From assembly GCF_001186155.3 (NCBI RefSeq), contig NZ_CP016540.2, positions 3,016,001 to 3,080,000 of the forward strand: a stretch of DNA of 64,000 bases, read 5' to 3'. The number at the start of each line of letters is the position of its first letter. The stretch's first letter is position 1. Source of the DNA: Planococcus versutus. GTDB lineage: Bacteria > Bacillota > Bacilli > Bacillales_A > Planococcaceae. A model generated the notes under the pieces. It was not told where the DNA came from. It saw only the letters and a program-made list of their open reading frames with translations, and made no database searches. The translations under genes were made by a program, and so were the position numbers. Below, one piece after another: positions 38,886 through 47,565 of the stretch.

Positions 38886-40418
38886 TCACCCTTTAAATGG
38901 ATTTTCAACTATAGATGTTGCATCAGATAAGTTTCTTAAAAAACCACAGTCTTTCAATAATTGCTGGAATGCAACTTCATTCTCATCAAAATCAACCAAA
39001 TGATCCATATCTTGTTCATGAAAGTGTTGAGCCGCTTCCCTTGATCCTATAATAATTTTGAAATGTTTATAACACTTCTTCAAAAAAGTAGAAAATAATA
39101 TTCTTTCGCCGGGAGCAATTAAAGTCAATACTAGCACCTTAACTAAATCTTCATTCAAACTGAAACGCATATTGGGTCCTTTATTTGGAATAACAAGGTT
39201 TATATCTTTTCCCAACCGGCGTACTAATAAATTTGTATCTTTAGCAGCTGCATCTAATGTCTTCGCCATTGTCATTTTCGAATTTTTATCTATATATTCA
39301 TTTATATCAGCATAGTGTACCGCTCTATAAACATTTTCTTCTAGTTCCCTATAAGAATTTACTGCTAATTTACGAATCGGACTTTTTGAATTATTTACCA
39401 AATCCACTAACCACTCTTGAGAATCATCACCTTTTATTGTTTCAGTAGCTTGCAATGTCATTAATCGAATAATTTGCATAGCAATAAGAGTTCCAAACAG
39501 CTTTATTTTTTCGAAAGGATCTAATTCACAGCTAATAAGATTGTTAATTTCTTCAAGTGTATTATCTCCTCTTTTAGCATAGGCACTGGGTATAAATTCA
39601 GCAGTCTTCTTAATATAATGGAAATAAAGATCGCTATCGTTAGTATTGTCGACTACTTCTTCCCATTGATTTTGAATGAACGTAGAGATTTGGCTAAGTT
39701 GTTCTATGCTTGTAATCATGTTTTTAATTCCATCAGTAATTTTTTCTCTATATTCTGGGTCTTCATTTTGAAGGGCTTGGGCAACGTGCAGATAGTATAC
39801 TTCTCCCCCTCTTGCCATAAACGCATGTTGGTCAAAATTAAACTTCTTGTCAGCTTTGGCCCACATACTCTCCTCACTATCTTCCTCAAAATTCGAAAGC
39901 TTTTTACGAACACTTTTACTTCCAATTGCTTCACAAAATATCATTTCTGGTGCAAGAGGTAAAAGTGATTGTGCAAACCATGACCTCTTCCTTGTAACTG
40001 CGTTAAAGCCATATAACAAATCCTGTAATATTTCTAAAGTCAATTCGTTGGATAGTTTACTATTATTCTTCTTCTCAATTAAGGATTCTAAATGTTTTCG
40101 ATGGGCAGATAAGGCAGATTTATCTATAGCAAATCTTTTTTCTTGTTCGCTATGATTAAAGAAAACAAACCTTTTCAAACCTATCTTTGGAACCGGGAAA
40201 TACGTTAATTTTTCCCCATTATTAGGTACATAAAAAGAAAATCCTTCGTCTGCATTATCATATTGTGCATCACTTTTCTTAGAGATAAATACAATCAAGA
40301 ATTCTAATAAATATTCATATAAAGTTTGGTCTTTAAATAGTCTTTGTCCATATATTTGGATTTGAGGATTTTTTTCCGAAATTTTTAAGTTCTTCAATGG
40401 TGGATATTCTGTTTCCAA
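38886..40418 (-). CDS. sspG: SspG/DptG-like restriction subunit
   Basis: The 510-residue protein lacks a recognisable catalytic motif but has the size and place of DptG, between DptF and DptH. It is rich in charged helices and ends in AFQQLLKDCGFLRNLSDATSIVENPFKG. The TTG start has a strong GGAGGAGAG 4 nt upstream. Its stop (TGA) overlaps the beginning of sspH, indicating translational coupling. The assignment leans on context and length more than on motifs. Confidence 0.72.
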   Translation of the reverse strand: METEYPPLKNLKISEKNPQIQIYGQRLFKDQTLYEYLLEFLIVFISKKSDAQYDNADEGFSFYVPNNGEKLTYFPVPKIGLKRFVFFNHSEQEKRFAIDKSALSAHRKHLESLIEKKNNSKLSNELTLEILQDLLYGFNAVTRKRSWFAQSLLPLAPEMIFCEAIGSKSVRKKLSNFEEDSEESMWAKADKKFNFDQHAFMARGGEVYYLHVAQALQNEDPEYREKITDGIKNMITSIEQLSQISTFIQNQWEEVVDNTNDSDLYFHYIKKTAEFIPSAYAKRGDNTLEEINNLISCELDPFEKIKLFGTLIAMQIIRLMTLQATETIKGDDSQEWLVDLVNNSKSPIRKLAVNSYRELEENVYRAVHYADINEYIDKNSKMTMAKTLDAAAKDTNLLVRRLGKDINLVIPNKGPNMRFSLNEDLVKVLVLTLIAPGERILFSTFLKKCYKHFKIIIGSREAAQHFHEQDMDHLVDFDENEVAFQQLLKDCGFLRNLSDATSIVENPFKG

Positions 40419-40437
40419 TTTTCTCTCCTCCAGTATC

Positions 40438-42198
40438 TTATTTTACGTATAAACTTTCGTCATCAAGGTCCATATTAATTAATAAAGGACCTCGTGATGT
40501 TTTTACCAAAACTTTAATTTCTCCGTTTGTGTCACTAAATTTGTAAGCTTTATAAATTTTCGCTTTCATCTTATCAACGCCGTGAGATAATGAAGGATTT
40601 AGTTTTGTTGAAATTGAACCACGAGCAATATTATCGAAATAATCTAGCAATAACAATGAGAGTGGAAAAGATTCCTCAATTTCGGAAAATTTAAGTTCAA
40701 CTTGATAAAAACTAACTTTATCATCAAATTTTGATTCGATTTTCTTTTGAACAATTGAAATCTCATTAGTTTCTACTTTACCCAATAACAGTTGGACATC
40801 TTGAGCTTCTCCATCGCTCCTTTTTAAAGGAAGATACAATATTTCTTCATCATTTAAGTCTTCATTATTCCCATTTATAATAGATTTCAGTGCCCGAATA
40901 ACCATATATTCTAAATTTCGTAAGTCTCTTTTCTTAAAAGGTTCTTCTCTCATTCTTAAATAATCAGGGAAAATTGGTACAAAGACTTTTCCTAAAAGTT
41001 TATTTTGTTCTTCAACCAAATATTCACCAAATAAGACTTGCATCCGTCTCAGTGCTTTTCTCAATAAATATGGTTTCTCTTCTGAATATAAATTACTAGT
41101 GTTTCTATTATAAAAACGCATTTCATTAGTCCAAAAATTTTCAGTTAAATGACGAACTTCATTTTTAAATTTCGAAAAATCATTTCTCACAAATATATCG
41201 TAATTATGCGGAAGATCCTTTTCATCTATACGTAATGATTGAATTTCTTGTATAGCTTTTATTTTCTGGGCATCGTTTGAACTTTCAATACCAATATAAC
41301 CGAAAAATAAATTTGCAAAATGATAGTTGAATAGATTATCTTCCGTTTTTTTAATATTTAACGTTCTACAATCTAAATTTCCAGTAATAGAATAAGTTAA
41401 ATGTGCCAAGATTTGGCGTATGGTTAATCGTTTATCTGTTTCATACAGCCACCTGTAAAAAGCTTCAATAAAATTTGTTACCGATTCTTTATTTTTTTGT
41501 ATAGTATTATAATTATTGTAAATTGGACAACTTTTTGCGACATTACAGGTCTGACAAGGTGACCATAATTCAGGTTGAAGAATATTTTCAAACAATTTAG
41601 GCACCAAATCTGTGTTATCTATCCTTGCCAAATTAATTAACACAACTTCCTGCTTTCCGATAAATTCAGCTTCCCCACCATTGTTGTCCATCATTTTTAG
41701 AAGATCCATCTCAATAGCATCTAAGTCAGCATTACTGGCTATGCCCTTTGCATATTCTTTAAATGCTTCAATTAAAGGACCTGTATTTGAAATAATAATT
41801 GCCGACCCACCCTGCGCCTTAACTTCAAATCCTTCCTCAAGATAAGCAACCTGTTCCAACAAAGATAATTCACTCATATCTTTGACATATAACAATGAAC
41901 TAGAAAGTTGTTCAATATAGCGGACATCTTTAATCTTTAAATTATCCTGTGGACGGATCACACTTAATGTTCTTAGTATCTGGTGGAGTAAACCTGTTTT
42001 CCCATCGCCAGCATGACCCGTAAGGAGGATAACAGATGGCTTCTCTTTTATAGTATCTATTAAATAAGTTCCCAATTCTCTTTCTATACGAATATGGTCA
42101 TAATAAGAACTTGTAATTTGCGACTCTGCTATAGCATTATCATTAGAACTACTCGCATTGTTCATTGACTGAAGATATTTTATATATGGATTAGTCAC
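40438..42198 (-). CDS. sspF: SspF/DptF-like P-loop NTPase
   Basis: The ~586-residue protein has a Walker A VILLTGHAGDGKTGLL (about residues 58-72), characteristic of DptF. A cysteine cluster CxxCxxxxxC near residues 215-224 suggests a metal site. It starts the operon. GTG 42198 (MTNPYIKYL) is preferred because AGAGGTG lies 6 nt upstream, while the GTG at 42207 would leave no space. It belongs to the restriction arm of phosphorothioation-dependent defence. Confidence 0.8.
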   Translation of the reverse strand: MTNPYIKYLQSMNNASSSNDNAIAESQITSSYYDHIRIERELGTYLIDTIKEKPSVILLTGHAGDGKTGLLHQILRTLSVIRPQDNLKIKDVRYIEQLSSSLLYVKDMSELSLLEQVAYLEEGFEVKAQGGSAIIISNTGPLIEAFKEYAKGIASNADLDAIEMDLLKMMDNNGGEAEFIGKQEVVLINLARIDNTDLVPKLFENILQPELWSPCQTCNVAKSCPIYNNYNTIQKNKESVTNFIEAFYRWLYETDKRLTIRQILAHLTYSITGNLDCRTLNIKKTEDNLFNYHFANLFFGYIGIESSNDAQKIKAIQEIQSLRIDEKDLPHNYDIFVRNDFSKFKNEVRHLTENFWTNEMRFYNRNTSNLYSEEKPYLLRKALRRMQVLFGEYLVEEQNKLLGKVFVPIFPDYLRMREEPFKKRDLRNLEYMVIRALKSIINGNNEDLNDEEILYLPLKRSDGEAQDVQLLLGKVETNEISIVQKKIESKFDDKVSFYQVELKFSEIEESFPLSLLLLDYFDNIARGSISTKLNPSLSHGVDKMKAKIYKAYKFSDTNGEIKVLVKTSRGPLLINMDLDDESLYVK

Positions 42199-42509
42199 TT
42201 TAAGCACCTCTCTGTTTTATATAATTTGATAATTAAGTATATGTAATAATTCTATTTTACCATTTTTCTTTTGAAAAAATAGCAACAATTGGAATTCTGT
42301 TTTAAACTCATTCTTATTAACTAATTATTAAATTAATTATCGTGATCATTTTAGACTCTAAGTGCAGTGAAATTTACTAAAAGTTTAAAAGAAACGTTTA
42401 AATATCATTCAATATAAGAAATGTAAATGCCAATGTATTTTATGTTTTTCCCTACATAGTTAAGTTCCTCTAATTAATATGTAAATTGTCAATTCATCAA
42501 GTGAGACCG
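42199..42509 (-). promoter_or_regulatory. Upstream region of the Ssp-type operon
   Basis: Very AT-rich spacer without genes. On the minus strand TAAAAT, about 45 nt before the sspF start, is a possible -10 element; a TTGCTA lies 20 nt before it, so the promoter is weak by sequence. No operator could be assigned. Confidence 0.35.
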
Positions 42510-42836
42510 TCAAGAATTATGTATAAACAAAGCTTTTCCAATGCCTTTTCCTCGGCTATCACTATGAATGCCAACAACAACATAGGCTCGATGTGAAATT
42601 CGCTTAGGCTTCTCATTTTGAACAAACATGTAGCCTAAAATTTGCCCATTCTCCTCAACAACAAATATTCCGGATTTTTCATGCTCGTTTGTAGCATCAA
42701 TAAATTTAGCAAATGATTCAGATGCAACTTTTCTTTCGCCAGGATCAAATAACATATATCCGGATTCCTCTGCATTTTTCATTACCCTTACTATTTGTTC
42801 CGCATCACTATTAGTTCCTTTACGAATTTCGACCAT
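42510..42836 (-). pseudogene. GNAT acetyltransferase truncated after motif A
   Basis: The frame has the GNAT N-terminus (VEIRKGTNSDAEQIVRVMKNAEESGY) and the acetyl-CoA motif HSDSRGKGIGKALF. It then ends after 108 residues in an unrelated IHNS. The C-terminal third normally present in such ~160-residue enzymes, with the NGF/Y signature, is missing. The truncated end lies at the border of the Ssp operon, suggesting an insertion or deletion breakpoint. Confidence 0.7.
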
Positions 42837-42882
42837 ACTGAAACGCTCCTTAATTTTAACGATTTCTTAAAATCTCTATTTT

Positions 42883-42916
42883 TGAATGTAACTTAACTGC
42901 ACTTTTGTTACATTCA
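42883..42916. repeat. Class A palindrome, copy 1
   Basis: Arms TGAATGTAACTTAA and TTGTTACATTCA with a short centre. This copy lies upstream of the truncated GNAT gene and about 130 nt after the stop of the next GNAT gene. It is isolated from the other copies, which start at 54.5 kb. Confidence 0.85.
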
Positions 42917-43048
42917 CTTAGGCAATTTACTTAATCTTATTTTAATCTCAAACTTTTAATAAGCAAGTTCGAATCTGATTGAAACGTAAGGCAGACTTTC
43001 TTAATTTTATTTATAAATTGAGTAGCAATAAAATCGATTCATTCTCTT

Positions 43049-43561
43049 TTACAAACGAGGGTTTTCATTTCCCCACAAATAATGTGTAAACTTCATTATT
43101 TCCCCGTTCATTTCGAATTCTTCATCGCCTACTCGAACTTGCTTAAACCCATTTCTTTCTAACACCTTTTGCGATGCATGGTTAACAGTCGTCGTTTTCC
43201 CACGTATTTGTTTCACACTTAAATCAGTTTTCAATAGTAGATTTAATGCCTGATTTCCGATTCCCTTTCCCACATATGTAGCCCCTACTCTAAATCCTAT
43301 GTCTGCAATGTTATCTTTCTTATCAACCAAGTTGATTCTTCCTACAATTTCTCCAGCATCATTGGTAATCAAGTAAAAATAAGAAAGGCCATTCTTTTGT
43401 TCCTTTAGCAATTCATGATGTCTTCTTATAAATGTTTCGAAAGAATAGTAATCGTCACCGCGACTTGGAACCATTTTTTCAAAAAACCATCGATTTTCAG
43501 ACTCAAACTTAAATAACGCTTCTGCATCGACTTCTTGTAATAGATTTAAAGATATCTCCAT
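43049..43561 (-). CDS. RimJ/RimL-type GNAT acetyltransferase
   Basis: About 170 residues. Family marks are the start MEISLNLLQEVDAEALFKFE, then YLITNDAGEIVGRINLVD, VGKGIGNQALNLLL and the ASQKVLERNGFKQVRVG signature. It acetylates an amino group of an unknown substrate, possibly a protein N-terminus, spermidine or an antibiotic. ATG 43561 is preferred over an upstream TTG; AAAGGA lies 11 nt upstream. It looks intact. Confidence 0.82.
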   Translation of the reverse strand: MEISLNLLQEVDAEALFKFESENRWFFEKMVPSRGDDYYSFETFIRRHHELLKEQKNGLSYFYLITNDAGEIVGRINLVDKKDNIADIGFRVGATYVGKGIGNQALNLLLKTDLSVKQIRGKTTTVNHASQKVLERNGFKQVRVGDEEFEMNGEIMKFTHYLWGNENPRL

Positions 43562-43700
43562 AAGTTGTCCAATCCTTTTCAAGTAGTGGATTTATTGATT
43601 TCTTTCATCATACCAATTATATCCATTATTTTTGATTATAAATAGAACTTTCTGAAATTCTACTTCGTTATATTTCTGTTATCAGATCCCCTCAGAAAAG

Positions 43701-43728
43701 CGTTCGTAAAAGTACACTTTTCCGAACG
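43701..43728. repeat. Class B element, left-arm hairpin only
   Basis: CGTTCG and CGAACG enclose an almost self-complementary AAAAGTACACTTTT. This is the best preserved copy of the left module of class B. The right module is not found here. It lies between the divergent GNAT and antitoxin genes. Confidence 0.7.
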
Positions 43729-43778
43729 AATATCAAAAGTCTTATGATTTAATACTTCTAGTTTTTGTAGATGAAGTA

Positions 43779-43814
43779 AAAAGACTTTTAAAAGTCTTTT
43801 AAAAAGTATATAAT
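43779..43814 (+). promoter_or_regulatory. Toxin-antitoxin promoter with perfect palindromic operator
   Basis: A perfect 22-bp palindrome (AAAAGACTTTT followed by AAAAGTCTTTT) spans 43779-43800. A consensus TATAAT follows at 43809-43814. The palindrome would cover the -35 region, as expected for autorepression by the antitoxin or TA complex. Confidence 0.7.
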
Positions 43815-43841
43815 GAAACTAACTTAAAGGAGTGGATAGAA

Positions 43842-44161
43842 ATGGCGATGAGAATACTCGATATCCCCACAACTTCGATTTCGAATGTCAAACGGTCACC
43901 CATGGAAGCTTTTCAGAAGGCCGATCAAGAAGCTGCTGGCGTGTATGTCTTCAACCGTGAAAAGGTTGCCGGTGTGATGCTTACCCAAAAACAATACGAG
44001 TCCTTGAACAGAGAAATAGAAGAACTTTACGATCAACTGGCTGATTTGATGGCTGAAAAACGGCTGCTGAAAGAAAATGTTTCTACTTTTACAGACGTAG
44101 AAGTCCGCGGAGCCATCGCAACTGCCCCCCTGTCATTGATGAAGAAGACGGGTGGGAATAA
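43842..44161 (+). CDS. Phd/YefM-like antitoxin, C-terminus frameshifted as read
   Basis: The first ~95 residues (SISNVKRSPMEAFQKADQEAAGVYVFNREKVAGVMLTQKQYESL) fit a type II antitoxin of the Phd/YefM class with an N-terminal DNA-binding fold. As written, the frame runs on to 44267, deep into the toxin gene, with an unlikely basic tail. One extra C in the C6 tract at 44125-44130 would give an acidic end PPVIDEEDGWE and a stop at 44159-44161. That stop lies 3 nt before the toxin start, the typical arrangement. The interval given is the restored gene. Confidence 0.75.
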
Positions 44162-44164
44162 CCG

Positions 44165-44455
44165 TTGTATCAGCTTGAATGGACACAGTATTCAAAGGAA
44201 GATTATGAACAGCTTGATGGCAGCCAAAAGATTTTCGTCCATAAAGCGCTGGACCGAATCAAATTGAGAGGCATGGAAGCTGGCCAATCCCTTCATGGCG
44301 ATTTAGCGCAATGCAACAAGCTGAAAAACAAGAAGATGGGCCTGCGGATTATTTTCAGAGAAGCCGTGGGAACCATCCAAGTGATTCAGATTGTAGCCAT
44401 TGGGAAACGCGATAAAGAGAAAATTTATAAGATGGCTGAAGAGCGATTAAGCTAA
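44165..44455 (+). CDS. RelE/ParE-superfamily toxin
   Basis: The 96-residue protein has the RelE-fold pattern: YQLEWTQYSKEDYEQLDGSQK, KALDRIKLRG, and beta strands MGLRIIFREAVGTIQVIQIVAIGKRDKEKIYKMAEERL. Most relatives cut mRNA at the ribosome. The TTG start is preceded by GGTGGGA and directly follows the restored antitoxin stop. It forms a type II toxin-antitoxin pair with the upstream gene. Confidence 0.82.
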   Translation: MYQLEWTQYSKEDYEQLDGSQKIFVHKALDRIKLRGMEAGQSLHGDLAQCNKLKNKKMGLRIIFREAVGTIQVIQIVAIGKRDKEKIYKMAEERLS

Positions 44456-44484
44456 CTTAAATGAAGAACAGGTTTCTCCGACTA

Positions 44485-44537
44485 AAAAGAGTCCGGCATG
44501 TCGGCACTTCTAAAGTGCTCGCTTTGCCGGACTCTTA
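44485..44537. terminator. Bidirectional terminator between convergent genes
   Basis: AAGAGTCCGGCA pairs with TGCCGGACTCTT; the inner loop also pairs (GCACTT with AAGTGC). It separates the toxin and the MFS gene. Confidence 0.88.
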
Positions 44538-44577
44538 TTTTGTTGATCCAGGTTATTCTCTAATTTGATGAAAACAA

Positions 44578-44604
44578 CTTCCGATAATCCGGAATATGTA
44601 AACT
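44578..44604. repeat. Class B element, right module
   Basis: CTTCCGATAA followed after 6 nt by ATATGTAAACT, placed right after the terminator hairpin and at the 3' end of both convergent neighbours. Confidence 0.75.
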
Positions 44605-44619
44605 CAATGCTTCCCACTT

Positions 44620-45894
44620 TCACGATTTCTTTATCCCATTGATGGTCGGTGGGCTTGATGAATCGGAGATTTTGAGGTTATAAGATTTATTAGCTTGAAC
44701 CAATGCAAAGAATTGAGCAAACACAATGAATAACAGGAACAGAAACAAATAATTTATAGATAGATTGGTTAAAAGTAGACCCCCGATTCCAGGTCCAATC
44801 GCATAGGCAAAGTTTCCACCAGCGCCTATTAAAGAAAAATAAGTAGCTTTCAAATTTGTCGGAGCGCTTTTCGCCATGACTGCTTGCATTCGCGGTGCTA
44901 CTATCATTTCTCCAATCGTGATAAACGCAAAAGAAATAAACCATGCGTAGGTAAAATTATTTAAGAACAACAAAATCAAAAATCCAAGAAAGTAAAGACT
45001 GTTACCAAATACGAAGGAGCGCACATTGCTAAACCGACTGAAAACGTGCGTTATAATCGGTTGTAAGACGACAATCAAGCCGGTCATCATAGCAACTAGC
45101 AATCCAAACAAGCGGACGCCATCTTCAAAAGAGCCATTTAAATATTGCGCAATGTTCGTATCGACTTGCGCTTCGATGAAAAAGATAAAGAAATAACTAA
45201 GCATCAGCCATATCAGTACACGGTCTTTCGTGAGTAAGGTGAATATTGACGTAGAGCCTGCTAGTTCTTTTTCTGCCTCTATATAGTGAGCAGAGATATC
45301 TGCTTTTTTGACACGGAACAAACCAATCATTGATCCAGCCAGCGCAACTAAAATAATCGAAAACAATACAATGGGTGTTTCATAACTTCCCATCTCAATG
45401 ACGAGTACACCCAGCAGCGGCCCTATAACCCCGCCTAGATTGATAACCCAGTAGTTATAACCGAAAACCACTTCAGTATGCGCTTTAGGAGTATGCAGCG
45501 CAAGAATCGAATTACTAGTCGAATTATAAACAGTCCAACCAATTCCAGCTAAGACAGAAAACAGTGCGATAACCAGATAATTTTCGAAGACGATATACCC
45601 AATCAAACTCGCTGCTGGAATAAGCAAAGCGATAGGATATACTTTGTGTATCCCAAACCTATCCGCAATCCTACCGCCTACAACACTGAAAACCAAAGAA
45701 CTGAGAGGAGAAATTCCAATCAAAACACCGACTTCTGCAGGCGTAAGGTTCAGTTTTTCGCTGAAATAAATGGCCATGAATGGCATAGACATAAAACGAA
45801 ATGTATTGAAGATAATATTGGCTAAAAGCAAAGACCACACCAAAAAAGGAATTTGTCGATAGCGTTCTTTAATTTTAGACAGTTTGCTACTCAT
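44620..45894 (-). CDS. MFS transporter (drug exporter type)
   Basis: About 424 residues with twelve membrane segments. Motif A GGRIADRFGIHKVYP lies in the first cytoplasmic loop, with GGVIGPLLGVL in helix 5. It resembles bacterial multidrug MFS exporters of the YfmO/MDR class. ATG 45894 is chosen because GGAGAAG lies just upstream; it overlaps the regulator stop by 8 nt. The regulator gene upstream likely controls both. Confidence 0.85.
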   Translation of the reverse strand: MSSKLSKIKERYRQIPFLVWSLLLANIIFNTFRFMSMPFMAIYFSEKLNLTPAEVGVLIGISPLSSLVFSVVGGRIADRFGIHKVYPIALLIPAASLIGYIVFENYLVIALFSVLAGIGWTVYNSTSNSILALHTPKAHTEVVFGYNYWVINLGGVIGPLLGVLVIEMGSYETPIVLFSIILVALAGSMIGLFRVKKADISAHYIEAEKELAGSTSIFTLLTKDRVLIWLMLSYFFIFFIEAQVDTNIAQYLNGSFEDGVRLFGLLVAMMTGLIVVLQPIITHVFSRFSNVRSFVFGNSLYFLGFLILLFLNNFTYAWFISFAFITIGEMIVAPRMQAVMAKSAPTNLKATYFSLIGAGGNFAYAIGPGIGGLLLTNLSINYLFLFLLFIVFAQFFALVQANKSYNLKISDSSSPPTINGIKKS

Positions 45895-46498
45895 ACTCTT
45901 CTCCATCTTCCGATGAATTGAAGAAAGGCTCATTCATACGGAAGCCGAAGGTCGAAATATAGAACCACTCCGCATCTTCGCTCTCTTCTACCACCCCTGT
46001 TAATTCTTCTAGCAAATTTTGGTATTTCATAACCCATTCTTTGAATTTTTCCTGCGTCATTTTCACTTCCAACTGGCTGGTAATTTTACTCCACTCTTTT
46101 GGATTTTCCGTTTCTGTTATAAAGGCAGTATCAGGGGCTTTTAAAACTCTTTCTTTTGTCCGTTCCAGCGCAGTGAGAGTCATTAGTTTTCCGCTTTCAT
46201 TTTGTGGTGCTTGAAAGGGCATTAGTTCTTTCGTAGGAATGTAACTTCTTGCGGTCGATCGGTACTGTTTCTCTGTCATATTCCGTTTTTTTGACTCACT
46301 GACCAGATAAATCAATTCATTTTTTTCAAGATCCTTTAAGTGGTAATGGATTTTTGAACGCGGAATATTTAACAATTGGGAAAGCTGTTGGCCCGAGTAA
46401 GGTTTTTCGATTAGTAAATGCAGCATCTTGACCCGTAACGGATCACTTAAGCTCTTTAATTGTTCTAACTGAGTTAAAAGAAAAATATTTTGTTTCAT
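45887..46498 (-). CDS. ArsR-like winged-helix transcriptional regulator
   Basis: The N-terminal ~75 residues form a winged helix (LKSLSDPLRVKMLHLLIEK, LSQLLNIPRSKIHYHLKDLEKNELI). A C-terminal helical domain of about 120 residues probably senses a ligand or mediates dimerisation. It is translationally coupled to an MFS exporter, suggesting a repressor relieved by the exported compound. Its own promoter is flanked by paired inverted repeats. Confidence 0.82.
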   Translation of the reverse strand: MKQNIFLLTQLEQLKSLSDPLRVKMLHLLIEKPYSGQQLSQLLNIPRSKIHYHLKDLEKNELIYLVSESKKRNMTEKQYRSTARSYIPTKELMPFQAPQNESGKLMTLTALERTKERVLKAPDTAFITETENPKEWSKITSQLEVKMTQEKFKEWVMKYQNLLEELTGVVEESEDAEWFYISTFGFRMNEPFFNSSEDGEEYE

Positions 46499-46517
46499 GT
46501 CATGTCCTCCTTTTTTA

Positions 46518-46582
46518 CTTGTCAGTTTTTATTGACATAAACATAACACCCTTTCGTTTCTTATGTCAATAAAATTTGACAT
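46518..46582 (-). promoter_or_regulatory. Promoter with two flanking inverted-repeat operators
   Basis: On the minus strand TTGACA and TATGTT are spaced by 18 nt. A palindrome with arms ATGTCAA and TTGACAT lies at 46563-46582, covering the -35 box. A second, looser one (TGTCA, TGACA) lies at 46519-46538, near the start of transcription. The layout suggests autorepression by the regulator just downstream. Confidence 0.65.
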
Positions 46583-46614
46583 GAACAAATAAATTATTGT
46601 ATGTCTTATTAAAA

Positions 46615-46727
46615 CGTTCGTAAAAGTAAAGGTTCAAGTACAAAAAAGGAGAAAAGATGCGCTACGTACAGCCTCTTCTCTCCTTAGTTATTTAAGCAAC
46701 TTCCGATAATGTGTCATATGTAAACTG
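46615..46727. repeat. Class B element, full copy
   Basis: The left module CGTTCGTAAAAGTA is followed by an A-rich stretch, then a hairpin GGAGAAAAGA against TCTTCTCTCC. The right module CTTCCGATAA plus ATATGTAAACT ends it. The hairpin is nearly the same as in the copy at 59360. Confidence 0.8.
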
Positions 46728-46969
46728 GTTAAAAAATAAATGCAGTTCAATGAAAATTTTTTAGATTATTTTGATGCTCGTACCTATTTATAATCTATGC
46801 CCTGTTGCCTTCTATACTATTGCTTATTGCAACTTTGCTTCAAAAGCAAGCGTCTAGTTTAATAAGAAATCTTTTAAAAGTGAGTATGAGAGATAATAAA
46901 ACCAAAGTGGTAAGTCAGGTAAAGGTGAGAACGAGAAACACTATTTGAACTTAAAGGATGTGAAGGAAT

Positions 46970-47422
46970 ATGGTGAAAATCCTCAAAGTAACTTTAGTTC
47001 TGGCTTTACTATTTTGCCTATATTTAATCTACACACACTTTACATATGAGTTTTACTATACGAACGGTGAAAAAGACGGAGATGTAGTCACTTCACCAAA
47101 TGAGGCATATTCTGCTCAAGTTTATTATCAAAATTATGGTGGGGCAGCAGGTGGAGTCAATGCGTTTGTAAATGTTATATTTCATTTAGAGGGTGATTTA
47201 GAAAGAACCGTTTATTTTAGTGATGCGAAGGGACGTGTCCAGTTAAATTGGCTTGGCGAGGATTTACTTTCTATTACCAATTACGATGAATATGGAGATA
47301 GAAGTATTGAATTGGTTGTAGAGAAAGAAATTTATGAGGAAGATGGCGGCGCTTGTGATACATACGAAATCAAACAAAATTATGTATGTTTCAGTAGGGA
47401 TCAAGTTAAAAACGGCATTTAA
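46970..47422 (+). CDS. DUF5412 family protein
   Basis: A 150-residue protein with one N-terminal membrane anchor and an outside beta-rich domain. The motif SPNEAYSAQVYYQNYGGAAGGVNAFVNV is typical of DUF5412. Function unknown. GAAGGA precedes the ATG, and a terminator and a class B module follow. Confidence 0.8.
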   Translation: MVKILKVTLVLALLFCLYLIYTHFTYEFYYTNGEKDGDVVTSPNEAYSAQVYYQNYGGAAGGVNAFVNVIFHLEGDLERTVYFSDAKGRVQLNWLGEDLLSITNYDEYGDRSIELVVEKEIYEEDGGACDTYEIKQNYVCFSRDQVKNGI

Positions 47423-47471
47423 AATAACTGCTGCTTTAGTTTAAGGAGCTATCGAAAATAAATAATAGAAT

Positions 47472-47505
47472 AAAAATCTCGATTCAAACTGAACTGAGAT
47501 TTTTT
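47472..47505. terminator. Terminator after the DUF5412 gene
   Basis: AAAAATCTC pairs with GAGATTTTTT around a 15-nt loop; the T-run makes it a good plus-strand terminator. Confidence 0.8.
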
Positions 47506-47538
47506 AATTTCTATTACAATTGTCAGCACGATATGCAG

Positions 47539-47565
47539 CTTCCGATAACTCATGATATGTAAACT
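47539..47565. repeat. Class B element, right module
   Basis: CTTCCGATAA, six bases, then ATATGTAAACT. It lies between the 3' ends of the DUF5412 gene and the Gabija operon. Confidence 0.75.

Noticed and set aside
23107..42207. BREX type 4 system (also has a PAPS-reductase-like protein and large ATPases)
   Set aside because: No PglZ phosphatase, BrxL or BREX helicase is present. DUF4007 proteins and the F-G-H trio fit Ssp/Dpt instead.
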